From NCBI GenBank assembly GCA_964370675.1, contig CAYJKC010000007.1, positions 4,886 through 68,885 on the forward strand: a stretch of 64,000 nt of DNA, written 5' to 3'. The notes under the pieces are model-generated. The model was given only the letters and a program-made list of their open reading frames with translations. It was not told the DNA's origin and searched no databases. The stretch comes from CAYJAD01 sp964370675. Its GTDB lineage: Bacteria; Desulfobacterota; Desulfovibrionia; Desulfovibrionales; Desulfovibrionaceae. Position numbers and translations under genes: made by a program. Shown piece after piece: positions 51,723-60,868 of this stretch (its first letter is position 1; each line of letters opens with the position of its first letter).

Positions 51723-52955
51723 TTATTCAGGCAAAGCAGTATGATTATTTTGGCGTAATAGCTTTTGTGATTCATCATAAATTTTTTGTAAGTCATAATC
51801 TTTAGCAAGCTTATAAAATTTTGCAAGATAGGCATCAACATTTTGCAAGTTAATTTTGTGCTTACCTTCTGCTATAGACTGAAGTATATAACTATTATAG
51901 CTATTTTTATAGTGACGCACATCTCTAAAGTTTTTAATATCACCCGCAATGTTTTGGTCACCAAAGGCATAAATGGATAAATTATCGTACTTTTCTGCTT
52001 GTTCTACCAAGTATTTAAAAGCTTTTTCAAAACTATAAAAATCCTTCCCACCATCAATGTTTAAAGCAATAGCATAATATGCACGGTAATATGGGGGCTG
52101 TATTATATCAAATTTAGTTTCTGGATGTTCTTTAACAAAGCTTAAAATATATTTATCAATATAGTCTTTATATTTATCAATATTTATATCTTTGGGGTCC
52201 ATAGTTGGTATTTTGTGCATATCTTCAATAGACTTTGGCAACATATCTACCAAAAAGGTTTTAATCTCTGGAATTTCTAAACGTTTTGCCCAAAATTCTA
52301 AACCGCCAAAAAGCGAATCTCTTTCACCATCAACAACCCAATCTGCAATGGGGGTATCAAAAAATTCTATGTCTGCAGGTGTAGGCTTGGTGCTAACTTT
52401 ATAATGCTTTTTTTCTATTAAATTAGAAAGTTCATCAGAAGGAAGAATAAACTTAAATGCTCCTGTCACATAATTTGCGTCAAACAATACGAATAGATCA
52501 TTAAAAATATTTTTGTCATATAATAATTCCCAATACTTGGGCTTATCAAGTTCTAAGGTTGGCTCAAAATCAAATTCAAAAGAATATATGACATTTTTTA
52601 CATTTTTTTCACGAAATAAAGCTTTAAGCACTATATATCTTTCATAAAAAGTGGAAGCTCTAATGGAAAGATTAACAAATTTTCCACCAAATAATTTTGA
52701 TGCTTCGCTAGCTTTAGCAGTTTCAATTAATGATGTGCCAAGTATTACACTATTAAAATCAACATTATTTATAATGCCCATGGCTTGTATGCGCATAGCT
52801 GGAGAAGCCGAAAATTTATTACCATCATAAAAATCGTGTTTGCGCAATTGAAGGTGGTCATAATTAATAAGCAAGGCTAAAACAGCCAAAAAAAATATGG
52901 CACAAATAATTAGCGGAACTACTATAATTTTTATGGCACTATTTTTATGGTTCAT
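51723..52955 (-). CDS. SGNH-like membrane-anchored protein, copy B
   Basis: A 410-residue paralog of the copy A partner, about half identical by eye over the N-terminal 130 residues. It shares the membrane anchor, the N-Y-D-H-L-Q-L start of the outer domain, the G-I-I-N-N-V-D-F-N-S block, the serine motif I-L-G-T-S-L (Ser75 at the same position) and a D-V-R-H-Y segment near residue 343. It lies 9 bases after the copy B MBOAT gene, forming the mirror image of the copy A pair. Divergence is greater than between the two MBOAT proteins, suggesting different acceptor specificity. Confidence 0.75.
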   Translation of the reverse strand: MNHKNSAIKIIVVPLIICAIFFLAVLALLINYDHLQLRKHDFYDGNKFSASPAMRIQAMGIINNVDFNSVILGTSLIETAKASEASKLFGGKFVNLSIRASTFYERYIVLKALFREKNVKNVIYSFEFDFEPTLELDKPKYWELLYDKNIFNDLFVLFDANYVTGAFKFILPSDELSNLIEKKHYKVSTKPTPADIEFFDTPIADWVVDGERDSLFGGLEFWAKRLEIPEIKTFLVDMLPKSIEDMHKIPTMDPKDINIDKYKDYIDKYILSFVKEHPETKFDIIQPPYYRAYYAIALNIDGGKDFYSFEKAFKYLVEQAEKYDNLSIYAFGDQNIAGDIKNFRDVRHYKNSYNSYILQSIAEGKHKINLQNVDAYLAKFYKLAKDYDLQKIYDESQKLLRQNNHTALPE

Positions 52956-52964
52956 AATTATCTC

Positions 52965-54410
52965 TTAAAACTGAAAATATATAAATTCAGGACTATAACC
53001 TGGTAAGACAAGGTAAATTAACGAAAGGGTTAAGAGAGCAATAATATAAAGCATAAATGATTTTTTGCCTATGTATTGCATAAGCTCTTGAGTATTTTTT
53101 TGGCTTATGCATAGTATGGTAAGTGCTATTAAAAGCACAGTATATTCAATTACACCACCACCAATACCAAATGAGTTTCGCCAAGTATTATAACACATTT
53201 TTGCAAACTCTTCTCTAATCCCAAAGCCATTCAAACCTGTAAGACCATCAATAAACAACTTAGCACGCTCAAAATTAATGGTTCTAAGCAAAATACCCGA
53301 TAAACCTACAAAAATGAATGTAATTACCCAAGCGCATATCTTAGGCATTTTAAGCCCATAAATTTGCGACCAAGCTCTGTTAATGACCAAAGCAATGCCG
53401 TGCAATGCACCCCAAAGCACATAGTTCCAGCCAGCACCATGCCATATGCCCCCAAGTAAAAATGGCACAAAGATATTGCGCATGGTTTGCCAAGAGCTAC
53501 CCTTATTACCACCCAAGGGGAAGTAAAGATAATCGCGTAGCCAGCGTGAGAGGGTCATATGCCACCTTCTCCAAAAGTCTTGAATACTTAATGCCTTAAA
53601 TGGCGAATTGAAGTTTAGAGGTAGTTGAATATTGAAAAAAAGTGCACAGCCTATGGCCATATCGGCATAGCCTGAAAAGTCAAAATAAATTTGCATTAGA
53701 TATGCAAGCCCACCAAACAGTGATTCTAAAAAGCTTAGTGAGTGGGCTTGATCAAAACTATAACCCACCAAGGGAGATAAGTTATCTGCAATTAAAACTT
53801 TTTTGGCAAGGCCAATACTTAAAAAACAAAGACCTGTATGAATGTTTTCCCAGCGTACAACTTGATTTTGTTTATCTGCAAATTGAGGCATCATTTCAGC
53901 ATGATGTACAATGGGACCAGCTATTAATTGTGGGAAAAAACACACAAAGGTAGCATATTCAACAAATCCGCCGGCATGATCAATATGCTTTTTAGTAAAA
54001 ATATCTGTAAGATATGCAATTTGTTGGAAAGTATAGAAGCTAATGCCTATGGGCAAAATTATATGTGTTAAGGGGATTTGAGTGCTAAATGCTTCATTTA
54101 AATTGGTAATAAAAAAGTCAGTGTATTTGAAATAAGCCAAAAGCATTAAGTTCATGCTCACGCCAAGAATAAATATTTGTTTGCGGCGTGGCTCATAATT
54201 ATTCATGGACTGACCTAGACCATAGTTAGCTCCAATGGAAAATATAATCAGTAATAAATATACAGGGTTCCAATAAGCATAAAAGAACAATGACGCCACT
54301 AACAAAAATGGAATAACGAGTTTACCATAATTATAGCGTAATAAAAGATAGTAAATGACTATGGTAATAGGTAAAAATAAAAGGAGAAAAGGTAATGAGC
54401 TAAAAACCAT
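52965..54410 (-). CDS. MBOAT family O-acyltransferase (AlgI-like), copy B
   Basis: A 481-residue paralog of the copy A MBOAT, roughly two-thirds to four-fifths identical by eye (48 of the first 60 residues match), with the same length and the same final segment P-E-F-I-Y-F-Q-F. Catalytic blocks are intact: F-W-R-R-W-H-M-T-L-S-R-W and G-G-I-W-H-G-A-G-W. The start at 54410 is aligned with copy A; an upstream extension of seven codons is rejected. The ribosome binding site is weak. The gene pair copy B (MBOAT then SGNH-like) runs toward copy A. Confidence 0.92.
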   Translation of the reverse strand: MVFSSLPFLLLFLPITIVIYYLLLRYNYGKLVIPFLLVASLFFYAYWNPVYLLLIIFSIGANYGLGQSMNNYEPRRKQIFILGVSMNLMLLAYFKYTDFFITNLNEAFSTQIPLTHIILPIGISFYTFQQIAYLTDIFTKKHIDHAGGFVEYATFVCFFPQLIAGPIVHHAEMMPQFADKQNQVVRWENIHTGLCFLSIGLAKKVLIADNLSPLVGYSFDQAHSLSFLESLFGGLAYLMQIYFDFSGYADMAIGCALFFNIQLPLNFNSPFKALSIQDFWRRWHMTLSRWLRDYLYFPLGGNKGSSWQTMRNIFVPFLLGGIWHGAGWNYVLWGALHGIALVINRAWSQIYGLKMPKICAWVITFIFVGLSGILLRTINFERAKLFIDGLTGLNGFGIREEFAKMCYNTWRNSFGIGGGVIEYTVLLIALTILCISQKNTQELMQYIGKKSFMLYIIALLTLSLIYLVLPGYSPEFIYFQF

Positions 54411-54570
54411 AGAAAAAAAACCTATACACAAAAATTAAGTTTGCTTCATGAAAAATATGAGAAATGTTCAACAGCGTAGGCGTCTAACATTTTTATGGTG
54501 CAAAGTAAACCAATGAAAATGGTACGTGATTGTGATTTGGCTACTTTTGCCTATGATGTGATGAAAATGA

Positions 54571-56946
54571 CTACTGTTTGACAACTTGTTCTAAATAAAG
54601 AGCTAAAACAGCAATGGCTCTATCACAGAGGGTAAACAGTGGAATTCCAGCATCCTTAATGGCTTTTCTTAAAGAATCAAATTGGCTTGAACCATCTACC
54701 ACAATAATAAGTGGCTTTTCAGCTTCATGGGCTATTCTTAGCACATGATGATAAATTGACCCTTCACGAGTAAAATCAAAGTCAGTCGATTGGCTAGGAT
54801 CTACGGTTAATGTTGTGGGTGCATGTGGTACAATACTTAATATGACCACATCGATATTAGGGTCATTAAGAGCAAGCTCAGTAATTTTTGCATGCACCTC
54901 ATCATTGGAAGATGGGTTTATATCTAAGGGGTTTACCACTTGTACTAATTTTGAAAGATTGTGTTCATCAAAAACCGCCTGCATTTTAGCCTTGGTTTGG
55001 TCTGAAAAGCTTGCAAGGGTGATATTATATTCATCAGATTGAATGGAGTCTGCCATACCAACCACTTCAAAACCAGCAGAGCTTATGGCGGCAATACGCT
55101 TACCGCTAACGTTTTTTCCTGCTAAAGACTCTGTTAAAAGCACTAAATCTTGAAATTCGGTGAAAGTTCTTGCTACAATACCCCCAGCTTGGGTTATGGA
55201 AGACTCACAAACCATATAATCTCCGGCAAGAGAAGCGGTATGTCCGCTGGTGGCATCCTTGCCTTCTGGAGTGCGCCCTGCTTTATAAAACACCACATTC
55301 TTACCAGCTGCCACAGCTCTTTTTACTGACTTTGCAAAGGCAAGACCATCAAGCTCTTTAAATCCTTCGGCATATACAGCTATGGTATTAACTTTATCTG
55401 AAGTTTCAAAGTATTGCATCATATCACCCATGGTTAAATCGGTTTGATTGCCCATGGAGATTAAATAAGCCGGATTCATTTCTGGCACTTGGTTAAAACG
55501 ATTAAGCAAAAAGCCACCACTTTGGCTTATTAGAGCTAGGGAGCGAGGTTTTACTCCCTTATACGGTGCAACTGAAAGCATTTTTTCTGTGGGAATAAAC
55601 CACGTGTCATATTGCCCATGTCGAGAAATAACCCCCATACAATTTGCTCCTAAAAACACAGGAGAATGCTCCTGCATATGTGCTTCTTGTATGGAGTCAA
55701 CCATTTGCTTTGCAATGATTTTACTCTCTTCGGTTTCGCCAAGCCCGCCCGGAATTAACAAAACACCATTAGCTTTATTATATTTCAAAATATCATTAAC
55801 AAAGTCTGGTACATATGATGCATCAATGGCAACAATAAGTAGATCAAAAACGCCGTCAAAGTTTTTAATATGCGGCACACATTTTATACCACTTTCATCT
55901 TCACCTTGCTTAATAATTACTACGTTTTCTTTGGGATATTGAGCCTCTAGTATATTTTCAAGAATAATACGCCCGAAATTACGTCTACTGGATGAAACAC
56001 CTACAATACCAATGGTTTTAGGGTGTAATAATTTATGAACTTGCCCTAGTGGTCTTGGATGTGGCAGTGAAATTTGCCTTGAAAACTTACATAAACCATC
56101 TAGCGGAACCATGAGATAATCAGTAAAGGCAAAAGGATTAATTTCAAATTCATCAATTATAAATTCTGATTCTTGATTAAGTGGTGAAAAATAATTACCA
56201 ATTTGTATTATAGCCTGAAAGCATTCAATTAATTGTTCATCAGTAACAATACGCCTTTGACCACGCGTAAGACCTGCAAGTTTTTTATAAGATATGGTAT
56301 TTTTATAAATTTCAAAAAATTCTTCACCATTAAGGGTGGCTGTAGGTGCTGCCACTATGGCTTGCCCTTTTCTAAACCGCTCGGCATAAAGTTCAGTATC
56401 AGTACCACCAAGACCTGCTGAAATTACCATGCCAAATTCATTGGTACGTCGAAGACCCACAAAAAGTTCATTGCCAAAGCTTGATGAATCCGGTGGCATA
56501 TATTGCACTTGCAAAATGCCCTGGATATGCTCCTTTATAGCATTTTTTAGCTCTGCACCGTGTAAGTTTTTATATACTTCAGGAGCATGACTTGGATTTT
56601 TTTCTATAATTGCTTGATAATTTTCTGGAACTTCCACATACATACGCCGCAAAGCAGAAAGTATATTTTCTGGATTTTTAGGGACAATGCTAACCCCACC
56701 CACTTCTGTTTTATGCATAATAGTTGGTGAAACAATTTTTAGAACTGTCTTTTCACCAGGCAAGACCATTAAGCCTTCGGATAAAGGTTTTACATTTTTA
56801 GGTAAGAATAAATATCTTGGTGGGGTTTCAGAACCACTTATTATAATAAAATCATAAACTTCATGTTCAAATAAAATATTGCGCCCATCATTTTGTGCAT
56901 TTTTAAAAAGCTCTGTAATACTAGCATAATTGATATTTAATTCCAT
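54571..56946 (-). CDS. ADP-forming acetate/acyl-CoA synthetase, beta-alpha fusion
   Basis: About 791 residues. The N-terminal part (about 1-230) is an ATP-grasp_5 domain with K-T-V-L-K-I-V-S-P and H-K-T-E-V-G-G-V; the second part (about 305-790) has a CoA-binding Rossmann domain (I-G-I-V-G-V-S-S) and succinyl-CoA-ligase-like domains with the phosphohistidine segment G-H-T-A-S-L-A-G-D near 567. Such enzymes convert acyl-CoA, ADP and phosphate to acid, CoA and ATP. Many fused family members have the alpha part first; here the beta (ATP-grasp) part leads. Start 56946 is chosen for AGG 7 bases upstream. Its neighbours do not reveal the substrate. Confidence 0.85.
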   Translation of the reverse strand: MELNINYASITELFKNAQNDGRNILFEHEVYDFIIISGSETPPRYLFLPKNVKPLSEGLMVLPGEKTVLKIVSPTIMHKTEVGGVSIVPKNPENILSALRRMYVEVPENYQAIIEKNPSHAPEVYKNLHGAELKNAIKEHIQGILQVQYMPPDSSSFGNELFVGLRRTNEFGMVISAGLGGTDTELYAERFRKGQAIVAAPTATLNGEEFFEIYKNTISYKKLAGLTRGQRRIVTDEQLIECFQAIIQIGNYFSPLNQESEFIIDEFEINPFAFTDYLMVPLDGLCKFSRQISLPHPRPLGQVHKLLHPKTIGIVGVSSSRRNFGRIILENILEAQYPKENVVIIKQGEDESGIKCVPHIKNFDGVFDLLIVAIDASYVPDFVNDILKYNKANGVLLIPGGLGETEESKIIAKQMVDSIQEAHMQEHSPVFLGANCMGVISRHGQYDTWFIPTEKMLSVAPYKGVKPRSLALISQSGGFLLNRFNQVPEMNPAYLISMGNQTDLTMGDMMQYFETSDKVNTIAVYAEGFKELDGLAFAKSVKRAVAAGKNVVFYKAGRTPEGKDATSGHTASLAGDYMVCESSITQAGGIVARTFTEFQDLVLLTESLAGKNVSGKRIAAISSAGFEVVGMADSIQSDEYNITLASFSDQTKAKMQAVFDEHNLSKLVQVVNPLDINPSSNDEVHAKITELALNDPNIDVVILSIVPHAPTTLTVDPSQSTDFDFTREGSIYHHVLRIAHEAEKPLIIVVDGSSQFDSLRKAIKDAGIPLFTLCDRAIAVLALYLEQVVKQ

Positions 56947-57050
56947 AATAGACCTTTTAGTGCAAAATCCAAAAACATTAGTTAAGCATTTAATCAAGTT
57001 AGACAAAATACATTAATAAGCAAGTTTGTCAAGCTAAGCATAAAAACAAA

Positions 57051-57079
57051 TTAGCCCCTTGTATTAAACAAAGGGCTAA
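57051..57079 (-). terminator. Terminator downstream of the Cache/PAS chemoreceptor gene
   Basis: Arms 57051-57061 and 57069-57079 pair over 11 positions with one mismatch. On the minus strand the hairpin is followed by a T-rich stretch. It lies 55 bases after the chemoreceptor stop and ahead of the acyl-CoA synthetase gene, separating their transcripts. Confidence 0.75.
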
Positions 57080-57133
57080 TATTAATAGTAAAACATATTT
57101 GACTTTAGGCTATATTACTATTTACGGCATATA

Positions 57134-59512
57134 TTATTTCTGCTGCATACTAGTAATTAATTCACTTAAGGCCTGACTTTGCGAAGTTAGCTCAGCAATA
57201 GCATTAAGTGATTCTTGCATAGTGGTAGCAGTTTGTGCGGCCAGTTGATTTACTTCAGTCAGTTGTGCATTTACATTTTGACTGTGATCAGCTTGCTGTA
57301 CACTTGATGCCGCAATATTTTGTGATTTGGTGGTAGTTTGCTCAACCATATTCATAATACTTTTAAATACAGTACCGGTTTCATTTACCAATTGACTGGT
57401 TTTATGAACTTCCACAGCAGATTGATTAACCTGCTCAACGCTTACCCTAACACTGCTTTGGATGGCAGTAATGGCCTCTTGCACTTGAGTGGTTGAAGTC
57501 ATAGTTTTTTCAGCAAGTTTGCGCACTTCATCTGCAACAACAGCAAATCCGCGTCCAGCTTCACCAGCTCTTGCGGCTTCAATGGCGGCATTTAATGCTA
57601 GCAAGTTGGTTTGATCAGCAATATCACCAATAGTAATAATAACTTCATTAATAGCATTGGCACTTTCGTTTAATTTTTCCATGCCATCTTTAAGGCTTTC
57701 TGATTGTAGCTCCACAGCGCGAATACTTTCAACAGCCCTACCTACAACGTCAGAACCTGTTACAGCTTCATTTCTTGCTTGTTCAGACACCTCAGAAGCC
57801 TCTTGAGCCATGCTTGCCATAGTGCTTACATCATCATTCATATTATGCATGATATTGCTGGCAGTAGATGCTCGCTCTGCTTGCACTGCGGCTATTTCTT
57901 CAGAGTATTTTAATTGTGCACCTAATTCTTCAGAAGCACTTGCCACTTGTGAAGAAATTTGTGTCGCTTGCTCAGCCACATGTAAAATGGTTTGCTGTGT
58001 TGCCTTAAATGCGGTTACATCTGTAATTAGCTGTAAAACAGCATTAACTTCATGACTTTCTTGATCAATTAATGGTATAGCATTATACAAAATATCAAGG
58101 TTGCCAGCTTGAGGATGAGCTACAGTTTCTCCACCTTGAGGCATCTTAGTAGCAAGAGCTTTTTGCAAACCATCGTTAGGAGTTGAGTCATCTTCACGAT
58201 TAAACAAGTCCTTACAAGATTTGTCACGGTAACAAGAACCAGCAAGTGCCACACCGGCTTTATTAACATATTTTGCTTTGAGTGAATTATCAAGCACCAC
58301 AACTGGCGATGGAATATTATCAATAACAGCCACATAGTTTGTAATAATTGCATTGGTACCATTAATAAGGCTTGCAAAATCACCCTTAAAGTTTGCTGCA
58401 TCAGACTCTGCTAACAAATCTCCACGTTTAATGACTAATTCTAAGCGACTATATTCATCAATAATACTACGCAAAACACGAGAAATATCTTGCAATGAGT
58501 CTGCAAGCATACCCATTTCATCCTTGCTGGTTTTTGTAATTTCTACATCAAGTTTGCCATTGGCAATGTCTTGAGCAAACTTTACTGCACCCATTAAGGA
58601 TTTGCGTAAATTAAGCACGCATACACCTGTCACTAACACAATAATAAGGGTTACTAAAGCTGCAATACCAAATATTCTTTGCCCAAGAACCAAGCTTGAA
58701 GCATTAGCTTCATTCACATCAAGAGCTGCAATGGCAACCCAACCTGTGTCTTTTTGTTCATCAAAATATGCAAATTTTTTCTCTCCATTAAGCTCAAAGT
58801 CAAGATTACCAGACTTATTTTGCATAATACCCTTTCCCCAAGGTGTATTATTGAGCTGTAATTTCAATACATCGGCAGTATTACTACTTAAAAATACAGA
58901 ACCATTTCTATCTGCCACCATAAATGAACCTTTTTGCCCAAGAGGTATTCTCTTACTAAATGTATCATCTAGGTATGTTACATTGAATACAACGCCAATA
59001 ATTTCCTTGGTTCCTGTTCTGAAAACAGGAGAAGAAACAGCATAAACCACTCTATCTTTAAATATAAATGGTGCACCAGCAGTAACATGCCCTTGCATAG
59101 CATTGGTAAACATATAGTCTTTTGAAAAGTCCTTACCAATTAAATCTGGTTCGGTATGCCTTAAAGTAATACCCTTGGTATCAACAATACCAAGCATGGC
59201 GTAGCTATAAGTTTTACGCATGTTTACAATACGATCAATAGCGCCTTGTGTATTAGCTTCAACTTCTTCTGGAGTACCTGCAAGATAGGGCTGTAATAAA
59301 CCTGTTTGAGAAAGAGAAATAGCATTTAATACATTAAATTCATGAATTCCGCTAAGCTCAGAGATGGTGTTATTAACCGCCATTACATTAAGCTCTTGTT
59401 GAGCCTTATTCATATTATCTGAACTCATGCTGTAGGTGATATAGGCTATAAATACCATACCCAACAAAATAATACTGCACATGGGCAAAAGAATTTTACC
59501 TGCTACTTTCAT
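57134..59512 (-). CDS. Methyl-accepting chemotaxis protein with Cache and PAS domains
   Basis: About 792 residues. A first membrane span (about 7-27), a periplasmic single- or double-Cache ligand domain (about 35-275, with Y-A-M-L-G-I-V-D-T-K-G and G-S-F-M-V-A-D-R-N-G strands), a second span (about 283-305), a HAMP region, a PAS domain (about 400-500) with I-P-S-P-V-V-V-L-D and two cysteines in C-Y-R-D-K-S-C, and a C-terminal signalling hairpin with L-N-A-A-I-E-A-A-R-A-G-E. It should sense an extracellular small molecule and possibly cytoplasmic redox or energy. GGAG lies 5-6 bases before 59512. A sigma-28-like promoter stands 32-58 bases upstream. Confidence 0.93.
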   Translation of the reverse strand: MKVAGKILLPMCSIILLGMVFIAYITYSMSSDNMNKAQQELNVMAVNNTISELSGIHEFNVLNAISLSQTGLLQPYLAGTPEEVEANTQGAIDRIVNMRKTYSYAMLGIVDTKGITLRHTEPDLIGKDFSKDYMFTNAMQGHVTAGAPFIFKDRVVYAVSSPVFRTGTKEIIGVVFNVTYLDDTFSKRIPLGQKGSFMVADRNGSVFLSSNTADVLKLQLNNTPWGKGIMQNKSGNLDFELNGEKKFAYFDEQKDTGWVAIAALDVNEANASSLVLGQRIFGIAALVTLIIVLVTGVCVLNLRKSLMGAVKFAQDIANGKLDVEITKTSKDEMGMLADSLQDISRVLRSIIDEYSRLELVIKRGDLLAESDAANFKGDFASLINGTNAIITNYVAVIDNIPSPVVVLDNSLKAKYVNKAGVALAGSCYRDKSCKDLFNREDDSTPNDGLQKALATKMPQGGETVAHPQAGNLDILYNAIPLIDQESHEVNAVLQLITDVTAFKATQQTILHVAEQATQISSQVASASEELGAQLKYSEEIAAVQAERASTASNIMHNMNDDVSTMASMAQEASEVSEQARNEAVTGSDVVGRAVESIRAVELQSESLKDGMEKLNESANAINEVIITIGDIADQTNLLALNAAIEAARAGEAGRGFAVVADEVRKLAEKTMTSTTQVQEAITAIQSSVRVSVEQVNQSAVEVHKTSQLVNETGTVFKSIMNMVEQTTTKSQNIAASSVQQADHSQNVNAQLTEVNQLAAQTATTMQESLNAIAELTSQSQALSELITSMQQK

Positions 59513-59543
59513 AAACACTCCTACTCTAAATTATTATTGTATA

Positions 59544-59570
59544 CTATCGGGCATTTACTTCAAAACGTTA
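59544..59570 (-). promoter_or_regulatory. Sigma-28 (FliA)-like promoter for the chemoreceptor gene
   Basis: On the minus strand, TAACGTTT (59563-59570) is followed by an 11-base spacer and CCCGATAG (59544-59551). The flagellar consensus is TAAAGTTT-N11-GCCGATAA, so 7 of 8 and 6 of 8 bases match with exact spacing. It sits just upstream of a chemoreceptor gene, which fits the class of genes this sigma factor drives. Confidence 0.6.
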
Positions 59571-59751
59571 GGGCAGTGCCTATTACTTCTATTATTTTTT
59601 GTCAAGCATATATAATAGACCACAAAACTCCATAGGCATCTTTTTTATAGTATTTTATTTTAATTTATTATTTTTATTTAATAATATATGGACTTTTTTA
59701 AAAAACTAATTACTATATCTATCAGAAACAATTCCTATTAACACTTTAAAT

Positions 59752-60273
59752 ATGGAAAAATACATGCTTACTAAAATATCTGTGCAAGAAGCACATAAAC
59801 GCTTTAATGAAGGCAAAGCTTGTTTAATTGACATACGTTCCGCGGCAGAGATTTCTGCAATATCTATTCAAGGGTCATACCTTGCTCCTTTGCCTGTAGT
59901 GGGACTGCAAAATTTTGCAGGACAAGATGGAAAAGATATTATATTTTTTTGCAGATCTGGCAATCGTACAGAAAATGCTGCAAAAAAACTTCAAGAGCTA
60001 TTTCCCAATGCCTATATGCTAGATGGTGGTATTACCGCTTGGCAAAATGCTAATCTACCTTTAAACAAAGGAAAGCAACAAGCTATACCCCTTGAGCGAC
60101 AAATACTTATTGCTGCTGGTAGCTTAGTTTTATTTGGTTTTTTGGGTAGTTATATATGGTTTCCATTGCTATATTTGTCTGCCTTTGTGGGCGCAGGGCT
60201 TATCTTTGCTGGAGTATCAGGTTTTTGCGGATTAGGTATTTTGTTATCAAAAATGCCTTGGAATAGGGAATAA
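59752..60273 (+). CDS. Rhodanese-domain membrane protein
   Basis: A 173-residue protein: an N-terminal rhodanese domain (about 5-105) with active-site loop F-F-C-R-S-G-N-R-T, where the cysteine carries persulfide, and a C-terminal membrane part (about 115-165) with two hydrophobic spans, like DUF2892. The fusion is common near sulfur and redox genes; it would present a sulfurtransferase at the inner face of the membrane. Start 59752 is used; an ATG four codons later is a possible alternative. The HxlR regulator follows 27 bases downstream. Confidence 0.87.
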   Translation: MEKYMLTKISVQEAHKRFNEGKACLIDIRSAAEISAISIQGSYLAPLPVVGLQNFAGQDGKDIIFFCRSGNRTENAAKKLQELFPNAYMLDGGITAWQNANLPLNKGKQQAIPLERQILIAAGSLVLFGFLGSYIWFPLLYLSAFVGAGLIFAGVSGFCGLGILLSKMPWNRE

Positions 60274-60300
60274 TATTAACTATCATCTAAAGGATGAAGA

Positions 60301-60648
60301 ATGGATAAGCCTAAGACATTTAATTGCAATATGGAGCTCACTCTTGATATTATTGGTGGGAAGTGGAAACCCATACTGATATATCACATTGGATCTCAAA
60401 AAAAGTTGCGTTTTGGTGAGTTAAAAAGGCTTATCCCTAATATTAGTGAAAGAGTTTTATCGCGAGAGCTTCGCGAACTTGAAAAATATAAAATTATTCA
60501 TCGTGAAGCTTTTGACGAAAAAGTCTTGCGAGTAGAATATTCTTTAACTCCCATGGGCTTAGAAGTGATGCCCGTACTTTCTGCATTAACCATTTGGGGT
60601 AATAAATATAATGAGCAATATAATTATGCTACAATTATGCTAGATTAG
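60301..60648 (+). CDS. HxlR-family winged-helix transcriptional regulator
   Basis: A 115-residue DNA-binding protein. The HxlR signature is clear: C-N-M-E-L-T-L-D-I-I-G-G-K-W-K-P, then R-F-G-E-L-K-R-L-I-P-N-I-S-E-R-V-L-S-R-E-L-R-E-L-E as the recognition helix region. The Cys near residue 9 is the redox- or aldehyde-sensing position in relatives. AGGA lies 6 bases before the ATG. It probably controls the rhodanese gene upstream and perhaps the radical SAM and SDR genes downstream. Confidence 0.9.
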   Translation: MDKPKTFNCNMELTLDIIGGKWKPILIYHIGSQKKLRFGELKRLIPNISERVLSRELRELEKYKIIHREAFDEKVLRVEYSLTPMGLEVMPVLSALTIWGNKYNEQYNYATIMLD

Positions 60649-60679
60649 TAAACTCTGGCATGATATGCATTGCTCTATA

Positions 60680-60747
60680 TTAGCAAATATCCCCGCTGCA
60701 CAAAAATCCCTACTGGCAAAAATATCCGTACTGGCAAAAATATCCCT
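60680..60747. repeat. Short degenerate tandem repeat of about 18 bases
   Basis: Two adjacent 18-base units (60712-60729 and 60730-60747) differ at one position. Upstream, about two more degenerate units (from about 60680) share the AAATATCCC theme. It fills part of the spacer between the HxlR and radical SAM genes. Its origin is probably slippage. Confidence 0.6.
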
Positions 60748-60868
60748 AATTGACTAAGTGCACATCTGTTTTTATTTCATCATCAAGAAAAATTTACGAA
60801 ATAATCTTGTACATAAATTGTGCAAGGTATTTTATGCTACATTTTAACACTATATAAGTGAGGATAAC

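Noticed and set aside
54453..54494. Terminator between acyl-CoA synthetase and MBOAT copy B
   Set aside because: Only 7-base arms around a long loop, with no T-run on the needed side.
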